A stretch of 64,000 bases of DNA, from positions 124,001 to 188,000 of the forward strand of contig VENG01000007.1 of NCBI GenBank assembly GCA_009711705.1, in the 5' to 3' direction. The DNA comes from Bacillota bacterium. Lineage in GTDB: Bacteria; Bacillota; Desulfotomaculia; Desulfotomaculales; VENG01. This document shows, one piece after another, positions 25,712 to 35,388 of the stretch (positions within the stretch are counted from its first letter, which is position 1; each line of letters begins with the position of its first letter). Below the pieces are notes generated by a model. It was given only the letters and a program-made list of their open reading frames with translations, was not told the DNA's origin and made no database searches. A program made the position numbers and the translations under genes.

Positions 25712-26647
25712 ATGATATGGAAACAGAAAGTTGCGCTGGCGTTGGCTTTGGTAATTATTATAATGTCAGTACCAACCGCAAGTTTTGGCGCTACCCAGGA
25801 AGAAATACATGACCGTATAATGTTTATGCACCAACAGATTGAAGAGATGGAAGTGAACAGCGTTTATAGCAACGTTTATGTAAATTCATCCTGGATAGAC
25901 CTAAACCTAGTATCCACAACAGGCTCTGTCACCACATATACTTATAGCAATGGCAATCCTACCCCAACCAAAAACAGCTTCACTATTTCGCCCAAGTCCT
26001 TCGACTTTGCCTTAGAAAAAATTGTCCGCTACGTTCTTGGTAATGTGGCAAATACCTATCGACAAGAACCATTAAACACAGAAATGACCATGATAACCCA
26101 CAAAAGAACAACTGTCCCTATATACGTCTACGGCCCGTTTAAGGAACAGGCGCTTCATGAAATAAACCTTGGCCTGCCTGATTGTTTCAATATTGAATAT
26201 GATACCAGCAGGGGCAGAAGTGATCCCGTAAAGCCAATATCTATGCCCGTTGTCGAAAAAACGCTAGAAGCAATCTTTTCCTTGAATAGTACGACATATA
26301 CCATAAATAATGAAACCAAAACAATGGACGCTCAACCTGTTATTCAGGACGAAAGGACTTATGTACCTGTGCGATATTTAGCCTATGCACTGGGTGCTAC
26401 CGAAGATGATGTTAGGTGGGACGAAGTATCAAAAACAGTGACTTTAAGCATAGGTGGCATTACCGAACAGTTGACGCTGGGCTCAAAAACATTATTAGTT
26501 AACGGTGAATCTATTGAAATGGAAGCAACGCCATTCGCTGAAGACGGTAGAACATATCTCCCAGCACGGTGGGTAGCTGAACCATTAGGCGCGCAAGTCG
26601 ATTGGAATTTAGAAACCGGTGAAACTAAGGTAATTATTACTGAGTAG
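25712..26647 (+). CDS. Secreted protein with copper-amine-oxidase-like wall domain
   Basis: A 311-aa protein from ATG 25712 (AAGGAGG upstream). The signal peptide (residues 1-28) ends near SFGA. An unassigned middle of about 160 residues is followed by a copper amine oxidase N-terminal-like domain in two halves (TYTINNE...RTYVPVRYLAYALGA and LLVNGE...RTYLPARWVAEPLGAQVDW). This domain is common in cell-surface proteins of spore-forming Firmicutes and is not itself a catalyst. It is a rightward single gene in the prophage with its own terminator; likely a lysogenic-conversion surface protein. Confidence 0.8.
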   Translation: MIWKQKVALALALVIIIMSVPTASFGATQEEIHDRIMFMHQQIEEMEVNSVYSNVYVNSSWIDLNLVSTTGSVTTYTYSNGNPTPTKNSFTISPKSFDFALEKIVRYVLGNVANTYRQEPLNTEMTMITHKRTTVPIYVYGPFKEQALHEINLGLPDCFNIEYDTSRGRSDPVKPISMPVVEKTLEAIFSLNSTTYTINNETKTMDAQPVIQDERTYVPVRYLAYALGATEDDVRWDEVSKTVTLSIGGITEQLTLGSKTLLVNGESIEMEATPFAEDGRTYLPARWVAEPLGAQVDWNLETGETKVIITE

Positions 26648-26652
26648 ATGGA

Positions 26653-26678
26653 GCAGGGTTACTAAAGCCCTGCTTTTT
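26653..26678. terminator. Terminator at the convergent junction
   Basis: GCAGGG/CCCTGC hairpin followed by TTTTTC on the plus strand. It overlaps the last codons of the leftward 93-aa gene, so one hairpin may serve both strands. Confidence 0.75.
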
Positions 26679-26943
26679 CATCTGTTTCTTCTATAGAATT
26701 GTTTGGGTCAAGCTTCGCCAGTATCAAATTAATTTTTTCTGCCTCAGCTTTTAATTGTTTCACCTGATTTACGATTTGCGCCTTCCGTTTTTGGAGCTGT
26801 TTTTTATAGTCATTAATACCCTCCGCATCATTGATATCAAGCTCCCTTTGCTCGGTAATGATTAGCTTGCCACCACTTCTACCTTTCCCTTTGCTAGGCT
26901 TTGCCTTCCATTCTATATCTTCAAAAACCTTATGTCCTGGCAT
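26662..26943 (-). CDS. Small phage protein following the tail fibre gene
   Basis: A 93-aa protein from ATG 26943, coupled to the upstream stop in a TGATG overlap. It has a basic N-terminal half (KAKPSKGKGRSGGK) and a coiled coil (about 50-85). Function unknown; possibly a fibre assembly factor. Confidence 0.6.
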   Translation of the reverse strand: MPGHKVFEDIEWKAKPSKGKGRSGGKLIITEQRELDINDAEGINDYKKQLQKRKAQIVNQVKQLKAEAEKINLILAKLDPNNSIEETDEKAGL

Positions 26944-29900
26944 CAAATATAATCCTCCCAATTAGAAGTTAATACCTCTTCGTCATCTGAAACTTTTTCC
27001 GGCAACCAAACACCGGCATATCCTTTGCGTATGGCCGATATCATCCAGCAAAAACACCCATTCGAACCGTTCTTTTCTTTTACTACAAAATAAGTATCGC
27101 CTACCTCTATCACACAAATATCCATAAACTCAAACATAGGCGTAAACCAGAAATTCCATTGGGTTTCAGGAGAATTTGGTTCGATGCATTCTAAAAATAT
27201 TGGGTTAAGATCAATTCTACATTCTCCATTGGTGAATTGTGCATATCCGTTGCTGCTCTCTGTTATGTATCTAAGATCAGGACCTTCCCTAGCATACAGG
27301 TCCCTATCTCCATAATTAACTGTTTTTTGCCGGGCCGGCTTTCCACCACCGGCAGACATTGTGCCAGTAACATAAAGATCACCCCAAATAGTAACATCAC
27401 AATCCCCACCATTTATACCAGAATCCCAATTGTCTAAATAAATAGAAGGCAGACCATACATGACCGTATGACCGCCTGACAACAAAAGAACTTTTTCCGA
27501 TGCGTTCTCATCAACGGCCTCTACCATCAGACCGTCACCCAGGGCATCGTCATTACTATGCACCCAACCCTTTTGCCGCGGACTTGCCTGCTCCGGTATG
27601 GAAAATACAATATAGCCACCATAAGATGCGTCTGACCATAATTCAACAGCTGACTCACCGGCCTTGACTAATTTAATCGGGGACCACCCACTGCCAATCA
27701 TCACATAGTCAGTTGCACCCTGCTCCCCGGACTGAAATGAGGTTGCATATATCTTTCCTTTATTAACAAGCAGCCCGTACTCACCGGCAGCATACTGTCC
27801 CAGCCACACCCTGAGCTGATCCAGATTATCAAAAACTTTAATGCCGTCGGATGTCATAACTGTATAGCTAGGCAGGTTGTGGGGACTCTGTTGGTTATTG
27901 TGGTTTGTCACCTGGGTATCGGCGTGATCTTTAGCACTTTGTTCTGCGGTGTCAGCTTTATTTTCTGCGATATCATTGACGCTACCGACCCATTTTGCCC
28001 CACCCTGTATCTGTCCGTAAGTATTCACCCAATTCGAGGTTCCGTGCAAAGTACCGTAATGGTTAAGGGGTGTAGCGCTATTGGCAACATCACCTTCACC
28101 TTCGTTAAGCCTCCAGTAACCTATTAAACCATTTTCTAATCCAGTTAGTGGTTTATGCATAAATTCTTGTATTTGGGCCTGCGTTCTTCCTACGTTCCAC
28201 AAACGCACCTCAGCAATATCGCCGATAAAGTAAGTGCCAGAGTTTAAATCCCCTCGTTGCCCAATGAACAAATCATTTGAGGTGGTGGCCAAATTTTTAT
28301 CAATAGTTATTGAATTCGTTAACTCGCCATTTGCATAAAAATTAGCTGTATACCCATCCCAAGAAAAAGCTAAATGTTCCCACTTGTTAGGTGTTACTTT
28401 AAAACTAAAATACTGGGTACCTCCGGTGCCATCGCTATAAAACAATTGTACTAAGGCAGCGAAATTGTCATTTACCTGTAACTGATAAGATTCATTACCA
28501 TTTCCTTTATGGATAACACGCCCATATGCGTTGGGGGTATCAGAAACCCTAACCCATGCTTCCATAGTTAGTGCTGTAGTAGGATTCAAAGCAGTATGGT
28601 CAGGTATTTGAAAATAACGATTCCCACCGAAGTTAAAAAATGTATTCAATAAACTCGAATCTTTTACTATGCTACCAACACCCTCGTTAAGTTTCCAATA
28701 ACCCAACAAGCCTTCTTCGTAACCGGTAAGTTCTTGGTACATGGCATCTTTAATCTGTTGTTCAGTACGCGCATAATCCCATATTCTGATTTCGTCTAGA
28801 TATTCATTGGAAAGGTATGATGTTGAGCCCCGTGAACCAAATTGTAAGGTTGCAGCCGATACCGATATCTTTCCAGGGTGATAAAAAGAACCAAGATATT
28901 CCCCATCCAGATAGCCTTTCGCATATGTCCCGTCAAAAGTACAGGCCAGGTGGTGCCACTCGTAAAAACTGACGTTACCTGCAAAGGTTCGGTTACCAGA
29001 GTCTCCACTTATATCTGTCCATAACCTAAACTCAAAGTCATTGTTATCGGGTCTAATACGCATATAGTAAGAAGTGTCTTTTATTACCTCGCACGAATAG
29101 GTGTCACTATTCCGCATTTTATAAACCCAACATTCAAGCGTAATTTGCTCAGGCATAAAACGATCATCATCAATAACTTGCACAAATTGCCCGCTACCTT
29201 GCCCATCCAATTTTAATAATGGGCCTAAATTCCTCATGGCGCTTTTATCCTTTGCCTGAGCCCCTGCTATTGTTTCTAATTCTCTGGCTTGAGCGCTTCC
29301 GACAATAACCTCATTTGAGAGTACCACCCCAGCACCAATAACACCGGCAGTTAGCTTGTTTGCCGCAAGGTTTGCAATGTGAGAGTCAAGCACCTGTAAT
29401 TCTTTAATGTGAGCCGATAAAATAGCGGCTTCCGCAATAAACGCACTTCCAATAAACTCCCGGGCATATCCCTTGTCCCAAACAGTGTCGTGCAGGCCGC
29501 CATTATTCACAGCAATAATAAACTGGCCGTCATTCAGTGCCGGTTCTGTGGCGCTGGTTGCATATGCATTGGCAGCACCATCCCAATAAATATACTTCTG
29601 AGCTGTATTGCCGGCCTGAATAACATACTCTTGGCCTGCATAATAAAGTTTATGCTGATTCCAGGATACCGATCCAGCAGCGGGACTATTATCTGTCCAA
29701 CCGTCAGAGAGCAAAACAACTACTTTAGTATTCAGTTTCGTTGCATCCACGGCAGCCTTGGCGATTTTCTCCGCAATAAGGCTTTCGTTGACCAGTTTAT
29801 AGGCCGTGATTTGTTCTTTGCTGGTTTTGATGCTGTTCAGGTATTTGACCATAGTCCGGCTATCATTCAGCATGCTCTCTATTTCTTCAATAGGGTCCCC

Positions 29901-30983
29901 TACTTCAAGTTCGGGGTTCCAGGGCTGAAAAACATTAAACCGGTATTTAATAATCCGTGCCTGGCCGGTCACACCCAAATCTTCGTCAAGTACGTCAATC
30001 ATATGCCCCTGGTCATAATCCTCATGTTGATAACCGGATATCAGGCGTAAATCAACATGCTTTACCCGGTAATTGTAACGAGGCTTGCACTTCTTCTCCA
30101 GGTACTTAGTCGCCTCGTCCTTCAATTCCTTGGGATCCTCAATGTCCTGGTTGGTCCATATTTCACTCAACACTTCAGATGTGTAGCTGTAATTTTCTAT
30201 ATACAATTGCCCACCATTAACGCTACTGATGTCCAAATCGTCAGCACCAAACGGGTACAGCTTTGTCACGATGTCAGTATCTTCATTACGGGTAATGCCT
30301 TTCAGGTTTTTGGCATACCGCACCTGGTATCCTGTATATGGTGCCCATGTTTCCTCACTGCGAAGGGACACGGTCTTGTTCATGCTATCCCATATCAAGT
30401 ACCCGCCCCAGTTCTTTTGTATCTGATTGATATTTGCAAGGAGTGACTTTTTCTCCGTCTCGAGGTCGTGGATGCCGGTAACATCCACCGTTCCAACACT
30501 CCAACCTGTACCTTGCAGCACGGTATAAAGAGCATGACCGGCGCTACCTGGTGCATATTGCCCCCCGGAAAGATCGCTGCCACCTGATAAAATAATGATT
30601 GCTAACGGTGAAGGTGACGGTGTTTGTGGGTCATTGGATATTCCCGGGTCTGCGTATTGCTTTCCTAGCAACACCCAAGATTCGTGTGCTGTGACCTTAC
30701 CCCACAACTTCTTACCTTCCCGCTTCTTCTCGATGGCATCAGGGTTTAAAATAACAAATTCACGCATCTGTCCGGTGATGTCCGGAGCATAGATACGATA
30801 AAAGCTGTTTAGGTACTGCCACTTTTCAGATGACAAAGGCAGGGATAGATTAAGAGTGCAGCGCCCGTTTAATTCGTTATTAACCCAGACATCTTTTAAT
30901 CCGTCCGCTTCCGGGGATAGGTAAGCAGCCGTTACCCCGGCGGCAGTTTTTACAGTGATATATTCAGGTATAGTTAGAGGCAT
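26943..30983 (-). CDS. Tail-tip/fibre protein with two LamG-like domains
   Basis: A 1346-aa protein. Residues 1-400 resemble the prophage endopeptidase tail (Tal) family, with a fibre linker near 380-440. Two concanavalin/LamG-like domains follow (about 600-780 and 790-970), each ending in GLLGYWKLNEG or GLIGYWRLNEG. The C-terminal 130 residues (YGDRDLYAREGPDLR, CRIDLNPIFLECIE, RKGYAGVWLPE) match a fibre-end domain seen in many Firmicute phage fibres. It is probably the host-binding protein. It starts 21 nt after the Dit gene. Confidence 0.82.
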   Translation of the reverse strand: MPLTIPEYITVKTAAGVTAAYLSPEADGLKDVWVNNELNGRCTLNLSLPLSSEKWQYLNSFYRIYAPDITGQMREFVILNPDAIEKKREGKKLWGKVTAHESWVLLGKQYADPGISNDPQTPSPSPLAIIILSGGSDLSGGQYAPGSAGHALYTVLQGTGWSVGTVDVTGIHDLETEKKSLLANINQIQKNWGGYLIWDSMNKTVSLRSEETWAPYTGYQVRYAKNLKGITRNEDTDIVTKLYPFGADDLDISSVNGGQLYIENYSYTSEVLSEIWTNQDIEDPKELKDEATKYLEKKCKPRYNYRVKHVDLRLISGYQHEDYDQGHMIDVLDEDLGVTGQARIIKYRFNVFQPWNPELEVGDPIEEIESMLNDSRTMVKYLNSIKTSKEQITAYKLVNESLIAEKIAKAAVDATKLNTKVVVLLSDGWTDNSPAAGSVSWNQHKLYYAGQEYVIQAGNTAQKYIYWDGAANAYATSATEPALNDGQFIIAVNNGGLHDTVWDKGYAREFIGSAFIAEAAILSAHIKELQVLDSHIANLAANKLTAGVIGAGVVLSNEVIVGSAQARELETIAGAQAKDKSAMRNLGPLLKLDGQGSGQFVQVIDDDRFMPEQITLECWVYKMRNSDTYSCEVIKDTSYYMRIRPDNNDFEFRLWTDISGDSGNRTFAGNVSFYEWHHLACTFDGTYAKGYLDGEYLGSFYHPGKISVSAATLQFGSRGSTSYLSNEYLDEIRIWDYARTEQQIKDAMYQELTGYEEGLLGYWKLNEGVGSIVKDSSLLNTFFNFGGNRYFQIPDHTALNPTTALTMEAWVRVSDTPNAYGRVIHKGNGNESYQLQVNDNFAALVQLFYSDGTGGTQYFSFKVTPNKWEHLAFSWDGYTANFYANGELTNSITIDKNLATTSNDLFIGQRGDLNSGTYFIGDIAEVRLWNVGRTQAQIQEFMHKPLTGLENGLIGYWRLNEGEGDVANSATPLNHYGTLHGTSNWVNTYGQIQGGAKWVGSVNDIAENKADTAEQSAKDHADTQVTNHNNQQSPHNLPSYTVMTSDGIKVFDNLDQLRVWLGQYAAGEYGLLVNKGKIYATSFQSGEQGATDYVMIGSGWSPIKLVKAGESAVELWSDASYGGYIVFSIPEQASPRQKGWVHSNDDALGDGLMVEAVDENASEKVLLLSGGHTVMYGLPSIYLDNWDSGINGGDCDVTIWGDLYVTGTMSAGGGKPARQKTVNYGDRDLYAREGPDLRYITESSNGYAQFTNGECRIDLNPIFLECIEPNSPETQWNFWFTPMFEFMDICVIEVGDTYFVVKEKNGSNGCFCWMISAIRKGYAGVWLPEKVSDDEEVLTSNWEDYI

Positions 30984-31004
30984 ATTATCAACACCTTTTC
31001 AAGT

Positions 31005-31727
31005 TTACAGCCAACGATCATACCAATTTAAAGTCGTGATGCCAGCCGCTGCCGCAGTCACTTCATTATCTCCAGGTTGAAGCTTGGGGAAAACACCATT
31101 ATAGTTCGGTAGAGCATTGGCACCGTCCAGCACTGCAGTCATCTTTCCCGTGTCAACCACGAGTGTACTACCAGAACCTATGGTCCCAACATAACTAATG
31201 GTATAACCGCCCACGGTGACACTGGGGTCAGTTACTGAACCCTGGATGGTTAAAGTAAAAGGAGTGGCCACGGTTCCTGAGTTAGTCGCCGCTCCACTCC
31301 CTGTTAACGTTTTTTGCACCGCCCCAATTTTATAAGGGTCTAGCACTTCAAAAGACAGGTCAAACTCAATATAACCACGCCCCCGGGGGATATCAACAAC
31401 ATCGGAAAGTTCAACCTTGTATACCTTTTCCGGCTCATCGAAAAAAGTTAACACCTGCTCACCATTCAAAGGATTAAGCTGCGCTGCTATTTGATCAAAG
31501 ACGGTTGCCCTGTAATCGTCGCTCAATGCATCCATGGATACTTTCCTGCCTACAGTTGCAGTTAAAATTCGTGGGCGCAAGTTAGCACCAAAGGATATCG
31601 CCCCATCCCGGCCTGGTATTTCCTCCGTATACTTACGCAGCCCGGGAATAAGCTCAAATCTATTGTCACGTATCCATTTAAGCCCGAGTGGCTGTAAGAC
31701 GCCGTTTGAATCCACATTTAGTGACAT
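31005..31727 (-). CDS. Distal tail protein (Dit-like)
   Basis: A 240-aa protein. The N-terminal half (LIPGLRKYTEEIPGRDGAI, FDLSFEVLDPY) fits the siphovirus Dit/phage tail family hub that joins tube to tip; the C-terminal half is a beta-rich galectin-like extension. It lies between the tape measure and the fibre genes, the usual place. Confidence 0.8.
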   Translation of the reverse strand: MSLNVDSNGVLQPLGLKWIRDNRFELIPGLRKYTEEIPGRDGAISFGANLRPRILTATVGRKVSMDALSDDYRATVFDQIAAQLNPLNGEQVLTFFDEPEKVYKVELSDVVDIPRGRGYIEFDLSFEVLDPYKIGAVQKTLTGSGAATNSGTVATPFTLTIQGSVTDPSVTVGGYTISYVGTIGSGSTLVVDTGKMTAVLDGANALPNYNGVFPKLQPGDNEVTAAAAGITTLNWYDRWL

Positions 31728-31731
31728 ATAA

Positions 31732-32547
31732 TCATCCCTCCGCGGTTGCCAGGGCCATAATACTCCGCCGCAATTCGCTGCACACCCTGCTTATGTCGAT
31801 ATCATCGGATAAATACATGGCTTCCGGTGCCAACAGTGGAGCATTAATATAAATTACGGTTTGCCCTCCGCCTCGGGAGTATGAGCCAACCGGCGGCATG
31901 GCACCCATGCGGATAGCATCAACCAGGTTAGCCGGCAGTACATACTCCCCCTGTTGCAGATAAGCAAGACCGGTCTCCGGTACCGGTCCGCCCTGGTGGT
32001 ATATGCGTATAGCCTTGCTGGCATGATCGTATTCAACGTCATGCCCCAGGGCCTCGGCTACGTTTCTGATACCGATAAAAGTTTTGCCGTCCACATTGTC
32101 CAGTGGGACAAAGCTTTTACCGCCAATTCTCACCTTCCCTGTACTTGCATCGTAGGATACGCTTTCATCAAGGATATTCGCCAATCTTCTTGACCACATG
32201 CCCGCTTCGCCGCTAATATTTTCGTACTGGGATTGGGAAAGCGTTGCTATTGGCTCTTTTGATGATCCGGAATCAGTCTCATCGCCACCGCCACCCCCGG
32301 TTGGTCCGGTATCGGATCTGCTTTCTTCCTCATCACGCACCCTATCAACCATGCGCTGAACTTCGGAAAAATCGCCACTTTCCATACCTTCAATTAGAGC
32401 ACCTATAAGCTTTTTACCGGTGTCCATCCACTCGGGCTCAGTGGCAGCCAGTGAAGCAATAACATCCATTATGCCGCTCTCGGCAATTTCCCGGGCCCGG
32501 TCATAATGCTCTTTCAATTCGTCCCGTTCCTGCTCACCCTCTTTCAC
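31732..32547 (-). CDS. Tape-measure C-terminal part in a second frame, with amine-oxidase-like domain
   Basis: A 271-aa frame from GTG 32547, overlapping the end of the tape-measure gene by 14 nt in the +1 frame. It begins with a coiled coil (KEGEQERDELKEHYDRA) that continues the one closing the previous frame, and ends with a region typical of tape-measure C-termini (LQQGEYVLPANLVDAIRMG). The middle (FVPLDNVDGKTFIGIRNVAEALG, VEYDHASKAIRI) matches a copper amine oxidase N-terminal-like domain. No good ribosome site precedes the GTG. It is most likely one protein with the tape measure, joined by frameshifting or split by mutation. Confidence 0.65.
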   Translation of the reverse strand: MKEGEQERDELKEHYDRAREIAESGIMDVIASLAATEPEWMDTGKKLIGALIEGMESGDFSEVQRMVDRVRDEEESRSDTGPTGGGGGDETDSGSSKEPIATLSQSQYENISGEAGMWSRRLANILDESVSYDASTGKVRIGGKSFVPLDNVDGKTFIGIRNVAEALGHDVEYDHASKAIRIYHQGGPVPETGLAYLQQGEYVLPANLVDAIRMGAMPPVGSYSRGGGQTVIYINAPLLAPEAMYLSDDIDISRVCSELRRSIMALATAEG

Positions 32548-35281
32548 GGACCTGATCCAGCTTTTCTTGCAAGTGGTCTTTTTGATCTTCCCGCTCCCAC
32601 TCTTGCTGCTGAAGTTCAAACTGGCGCTTTTCTTCCGCTATTTGCTTCTCAATATCAGCAATGGCTTTTTGGTGTTCAGTCCCTGTGCGCAGTTCATGGT
32701 ACCGGCGCTTTTCCTGTAATTCCTGTAGACGTCTATTATGCTGTCTTACTGCATCTGCGCGCTCTGATTCCTGCCCCGCTTCGTTCAAGGCGTCAATCTG
32801 ATCCTGTATGGCCTTAATACTGGCATCTGTACGCTCGTCAATGGCGTCAAGCTTTTCCCGGTACTCGGATTCAAGCTCACCCATGTAACCGCTCAGCTGA
32901 TCTTTGCGCAAGCGGTATAGTTCTTCCTCAATATCCCACAATTGCTTCATGCTCCACTCATGGGCATCGCGTAGTTTCTCCAGGTACCGGATACGTTCCT
33001 CGGTGCTCATGCGGGCCATATTGACTTCATGGCGCATCAATTCCATGGCCTCATTATAAGCATCATCACGCAGTTGCTTTTCTCGCTGGGCAATCTCCTG
33101 CTTAACCCGGTACACTTCCATGTCGGCTTCCATGCGTTCTTCTGTGCCCTGCTTGTACCTGGCCTGGACTCTTTTCCACGCGGCCAATTCTTCCTCCAAG
33201 GCCATCTGGTTTAGCGCCTTCCGGTATTCGATAAACTTGCGGGAGGCTTCGAACTGCTCCCGGGCGATTTGTTCAGGGGTTTTAGTTTTTGAATCATCTC
33301 TATTGGAAGGAGGAGTAAATGTTCTAGTACCTTGCGTTGTGCTGGGCCTGGTAACGTCCTCACTCCCGTCTGAATCATCATTGGATCTTAGACCTATGGT
33401 GCGGGCGCTGTATTTTTTGACTTCCGCCCTTGCCTTGTTCCTCTCTTCTTGCAGTTTCTTCCTTTGTTCGGCCAACTCGTTTATTTCCTTTTGCCGTAAG
33501 TAAGAGTTGCTTAAATGATACTGATAACTAACCCGCTCCGGATCAGCTTCGCCGCTCTTCAGCTTTTCAAGGCGCTCGTCAACTTCCCTTAGTTTTTTAT
33601 CTGCCTCGAAAAATGCTTGGTTGGCTGATTCAAGATTATCAAAGGCGGTTGCTTCAATGGATTTGTTTGAAAGGCGTATTTTCTCCCTTAGTAAATCATT
33701 GTTTATAGCAATGACTTCTCCCTCTGCATTGTATTGCTCGATTATGCCGGGGTAAATATCCCCCAACTCAGACATAGTTTTGACTAACTGTTCCTTAGTC
33801 CGAGTATGTTCCTCGGTGCCCTCTTCCAGAGTACCTAGCTTTTTGGTTAACTCATCGTATTTATTGCCAAGGTCAACAGTTGCCTCATTCTGTTTTTGTG
33901 TTTCCAGCCGAGCATTCTCAGCTGCACCACGGGCAGAAATAAGACTAACAGTTAGGGCCCCTACTGCTGTAACTGCCCATCCAATAGGACCGGCTGCAGC
34001 CCCTACGGTTACGCCCAATATCCTTAAAGCGGAAAGCAATGTGCGTACAGCTGTAGCCGCAGTTGTCGCAGCTATAGTCAAACCAGCGCCACCTGCCAGT
34101 ATTTCTATCAAATGCCTGGTGCTTTCATCCAGACTGTTAAATCCAACGATCAGGTTATTGGCAGCACCCAATAGCTCCACCATGGCCGGTTCTAAATCCT
34201 CAAAAATAAGGATTTTCATGCGCTCGAAGTTAGCATTGGTCTGCTTTAAGGCACCGTCAAAAGTATCGGCCATTAAGTCAGCCATGCGCTCGGTAGCACC
34301 TTCGGCGTTTTTCATTGAATCAACATAGCTGGCCAACTCAGAACTGCCCATATTTAATGATGTTGCCATGGCCCGGATACCGTCGGAACCAAGAACAGTG
34401 GCTAATATCATGTTTTGCGCTTCCTGGTTATATGGCTTTAAAGCCTTTTCAAACTCAGCTACAATCTCGTGCCACTGTTTCATCTGGCCAGATGCGTTAT
34501 ATATTTCAACACCGAGTTCAGCTAGAATGTCTTTAGCCTCATCGGTGGGGTTAATCAATTGCAATAAAGCAGCTTTGATTGATGTACCGGCATCCTGGGC
34601 CTGTACACCGGCGTCCTTCATAGCGGCTCCGGCAGCCAATACCTCGCGAAAGTCCTGTCCGGCCATCTTTGCAACGGCACCTGCAGAAGACATAATCCAC
34701 TGGAAGTCCTCAGCAGCAAGTGTTGTGGCGTTCATTGATTCTGTAAAGGCATCCACCACTTCACCGGTTTGATCCCAATCCATACGAAAGGCCTGGATTG
34801 TGGAAATAACCGAATACGCAGACTTTTCAAGGTTAATAAGGCCAGCAGTTGCAAATTCCAGCATATCAGGAGTAGAAGAAATCGTTTCATTTGCACTCAA
34901 GCCAGCACTTCCCAATTCATAAAAAGCCTGGGCCATTTGAAGTGGGCCGTGAATGCCGTCGTCTGCCTGCATGGTAAAATCACGTAACGCACTGGTAAAG
35001 TCACCGGTCACAGCCTGGGCCTGGCGAATGCTGAGCTCAAATTCTCTTCCTGTAGCAACAACAGCCTGTAACCCCTGCTGAAAAACATATAAGGCTCCTA
35101 CTCCACCAATGGTCTGCAAAAAATCAGAGACAGAGCGGTTCATCTGCTCTGCCCCTTGCGCTGTTCTCCTCTGCTCCCGGTCTGTTTGCCTTAATTCTCG
35201 CTGAAGCCTTTGAAATTGTTGACTAAACTCATCAAATGCTCTAATTGATGCTCCAAGAACTGCTTCTGACATGGCTCTCAC
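32534..35281 (-). CDS. Tail tape measure protein
   Basis: A 915-aa protein. The N-terminal region (MSEAVLGASIRAFDEFSQQF) leads to a TP901-type tape-measure core (about 90-350), a hydrophobic segment near 390-460 (AGGAGLTIAATTAATAV, GPIGWAVTAVGALTV), then long charged coiled coils to the end. It sets tail length and passes through the membrane. It lies between the tail chaperones and Dit. The stop follows DQVRERG and the reading can continue in the overlapping +1 frame. Confidence 0.88.
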   Translation of the reverse strand: MRAMSEAVLGASIRAFDEFSQQFQRLQRELRQTDREQRRTAQGAEQMNRSVSDFLQTIGGVGALYVFQQGLQAVVATGREFELSIRQAQAVTGDFTSALRDFTMQADDGIHGPLQMAQAFYELGSAGLSANETISSTPDMLEFATAGLINLEKSAYSVISTIQAFRMDWDQTGEVVDAFTESMNATTLAAEDFQWIMSSAGAVAKMAGQDFREVLAAGAAMKDAGVQAQDAGTSIKAALLQLINPTDEAKDILAELGVEIYNASGQMKQWHEIVAEFEKALKPYNQEAQNMILATVLGSDGIRAMATSLNMGSSELASYVDSMKNAEGATERMADLMADTFDGALKQTNANFERMKILIFEDLEPAMVELLGAANNLIVGFNSLDESTRHLIEILAGGAGLTIAATTAATAVRTLLSALRILGVTVGAAAGPIGWAVTAVGALTVSLISARGAAENARLETQKQNEATVDLGNKYDELTKKLGTLEEGTEEHTRTKEQLVKTMSELGDIYPGIIEQYNAEGEVIAINNDLLREKIRLSNKSIEATAFDNLESANQAFFEADKKLREVDERLEKLKSGEADPERVSYQYHLSNSYLRQKEINELAEQRKKLQEERNKARAEVKKYSARTIGLRSNDDSDGSEDVTRPSTTQGTRTFTPPSNRDDSKTKTPEQIAREQFEASRKFIEYRKALNQMALEEELAAWKRVQARYKQGTEERMEADMEVYRVKQEIAQREKQLRDDAYNEAMELMRHEVNMARMSTEERIRYLEKLRDAHEWSMKQLWDIEEELYRLRKDQLSGYMGELESEYREKLDAIDERTDASIKAIQDQIDALNEAGQESERADAVRQHNRRLQELQEKRRYHELRTGTEHQKAIADIEKQIAEEKRQFELQQQEWEREDQKDHLQEKLDQVRERG

Positions 35282-35324
35282 CTCAGTGAAAGCACCGCCC
35301 TTGTGCTTTGCCCATTATGTAAAA

Positions 35325-35384
35325 GCAGGCCGGCGGGTGGGCTTACCCGCCCCATGAAGGTGGCCAAACCTTCAAGGTGCCTGC
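35325..35384. ncRNA. Three-way-junction RNA element, copy 3
   Basis: GCAGGC (35325-35330) pairs with GCCTGC (35379-35384) and encloses two perfect 7-bp hairpins, GGCGGGT/ACCCGCC (35332-35351) and TGAAGGT/ACCTTCA (35355-35374). On the minus strand TTTTACATAA follows, so it could act as a branched terminator or processing site between the chaperone and tape-measure genes. Confidence 0.45.
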
Positions 35385-35388
35385 AAGG

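Noticed and set aside
32534..32619. Start of the second tape-measure frame at ATG 32619
   Set aside because: The first 24 codons are out-of-frame readings of the coiled coil and do not resemble a protein.
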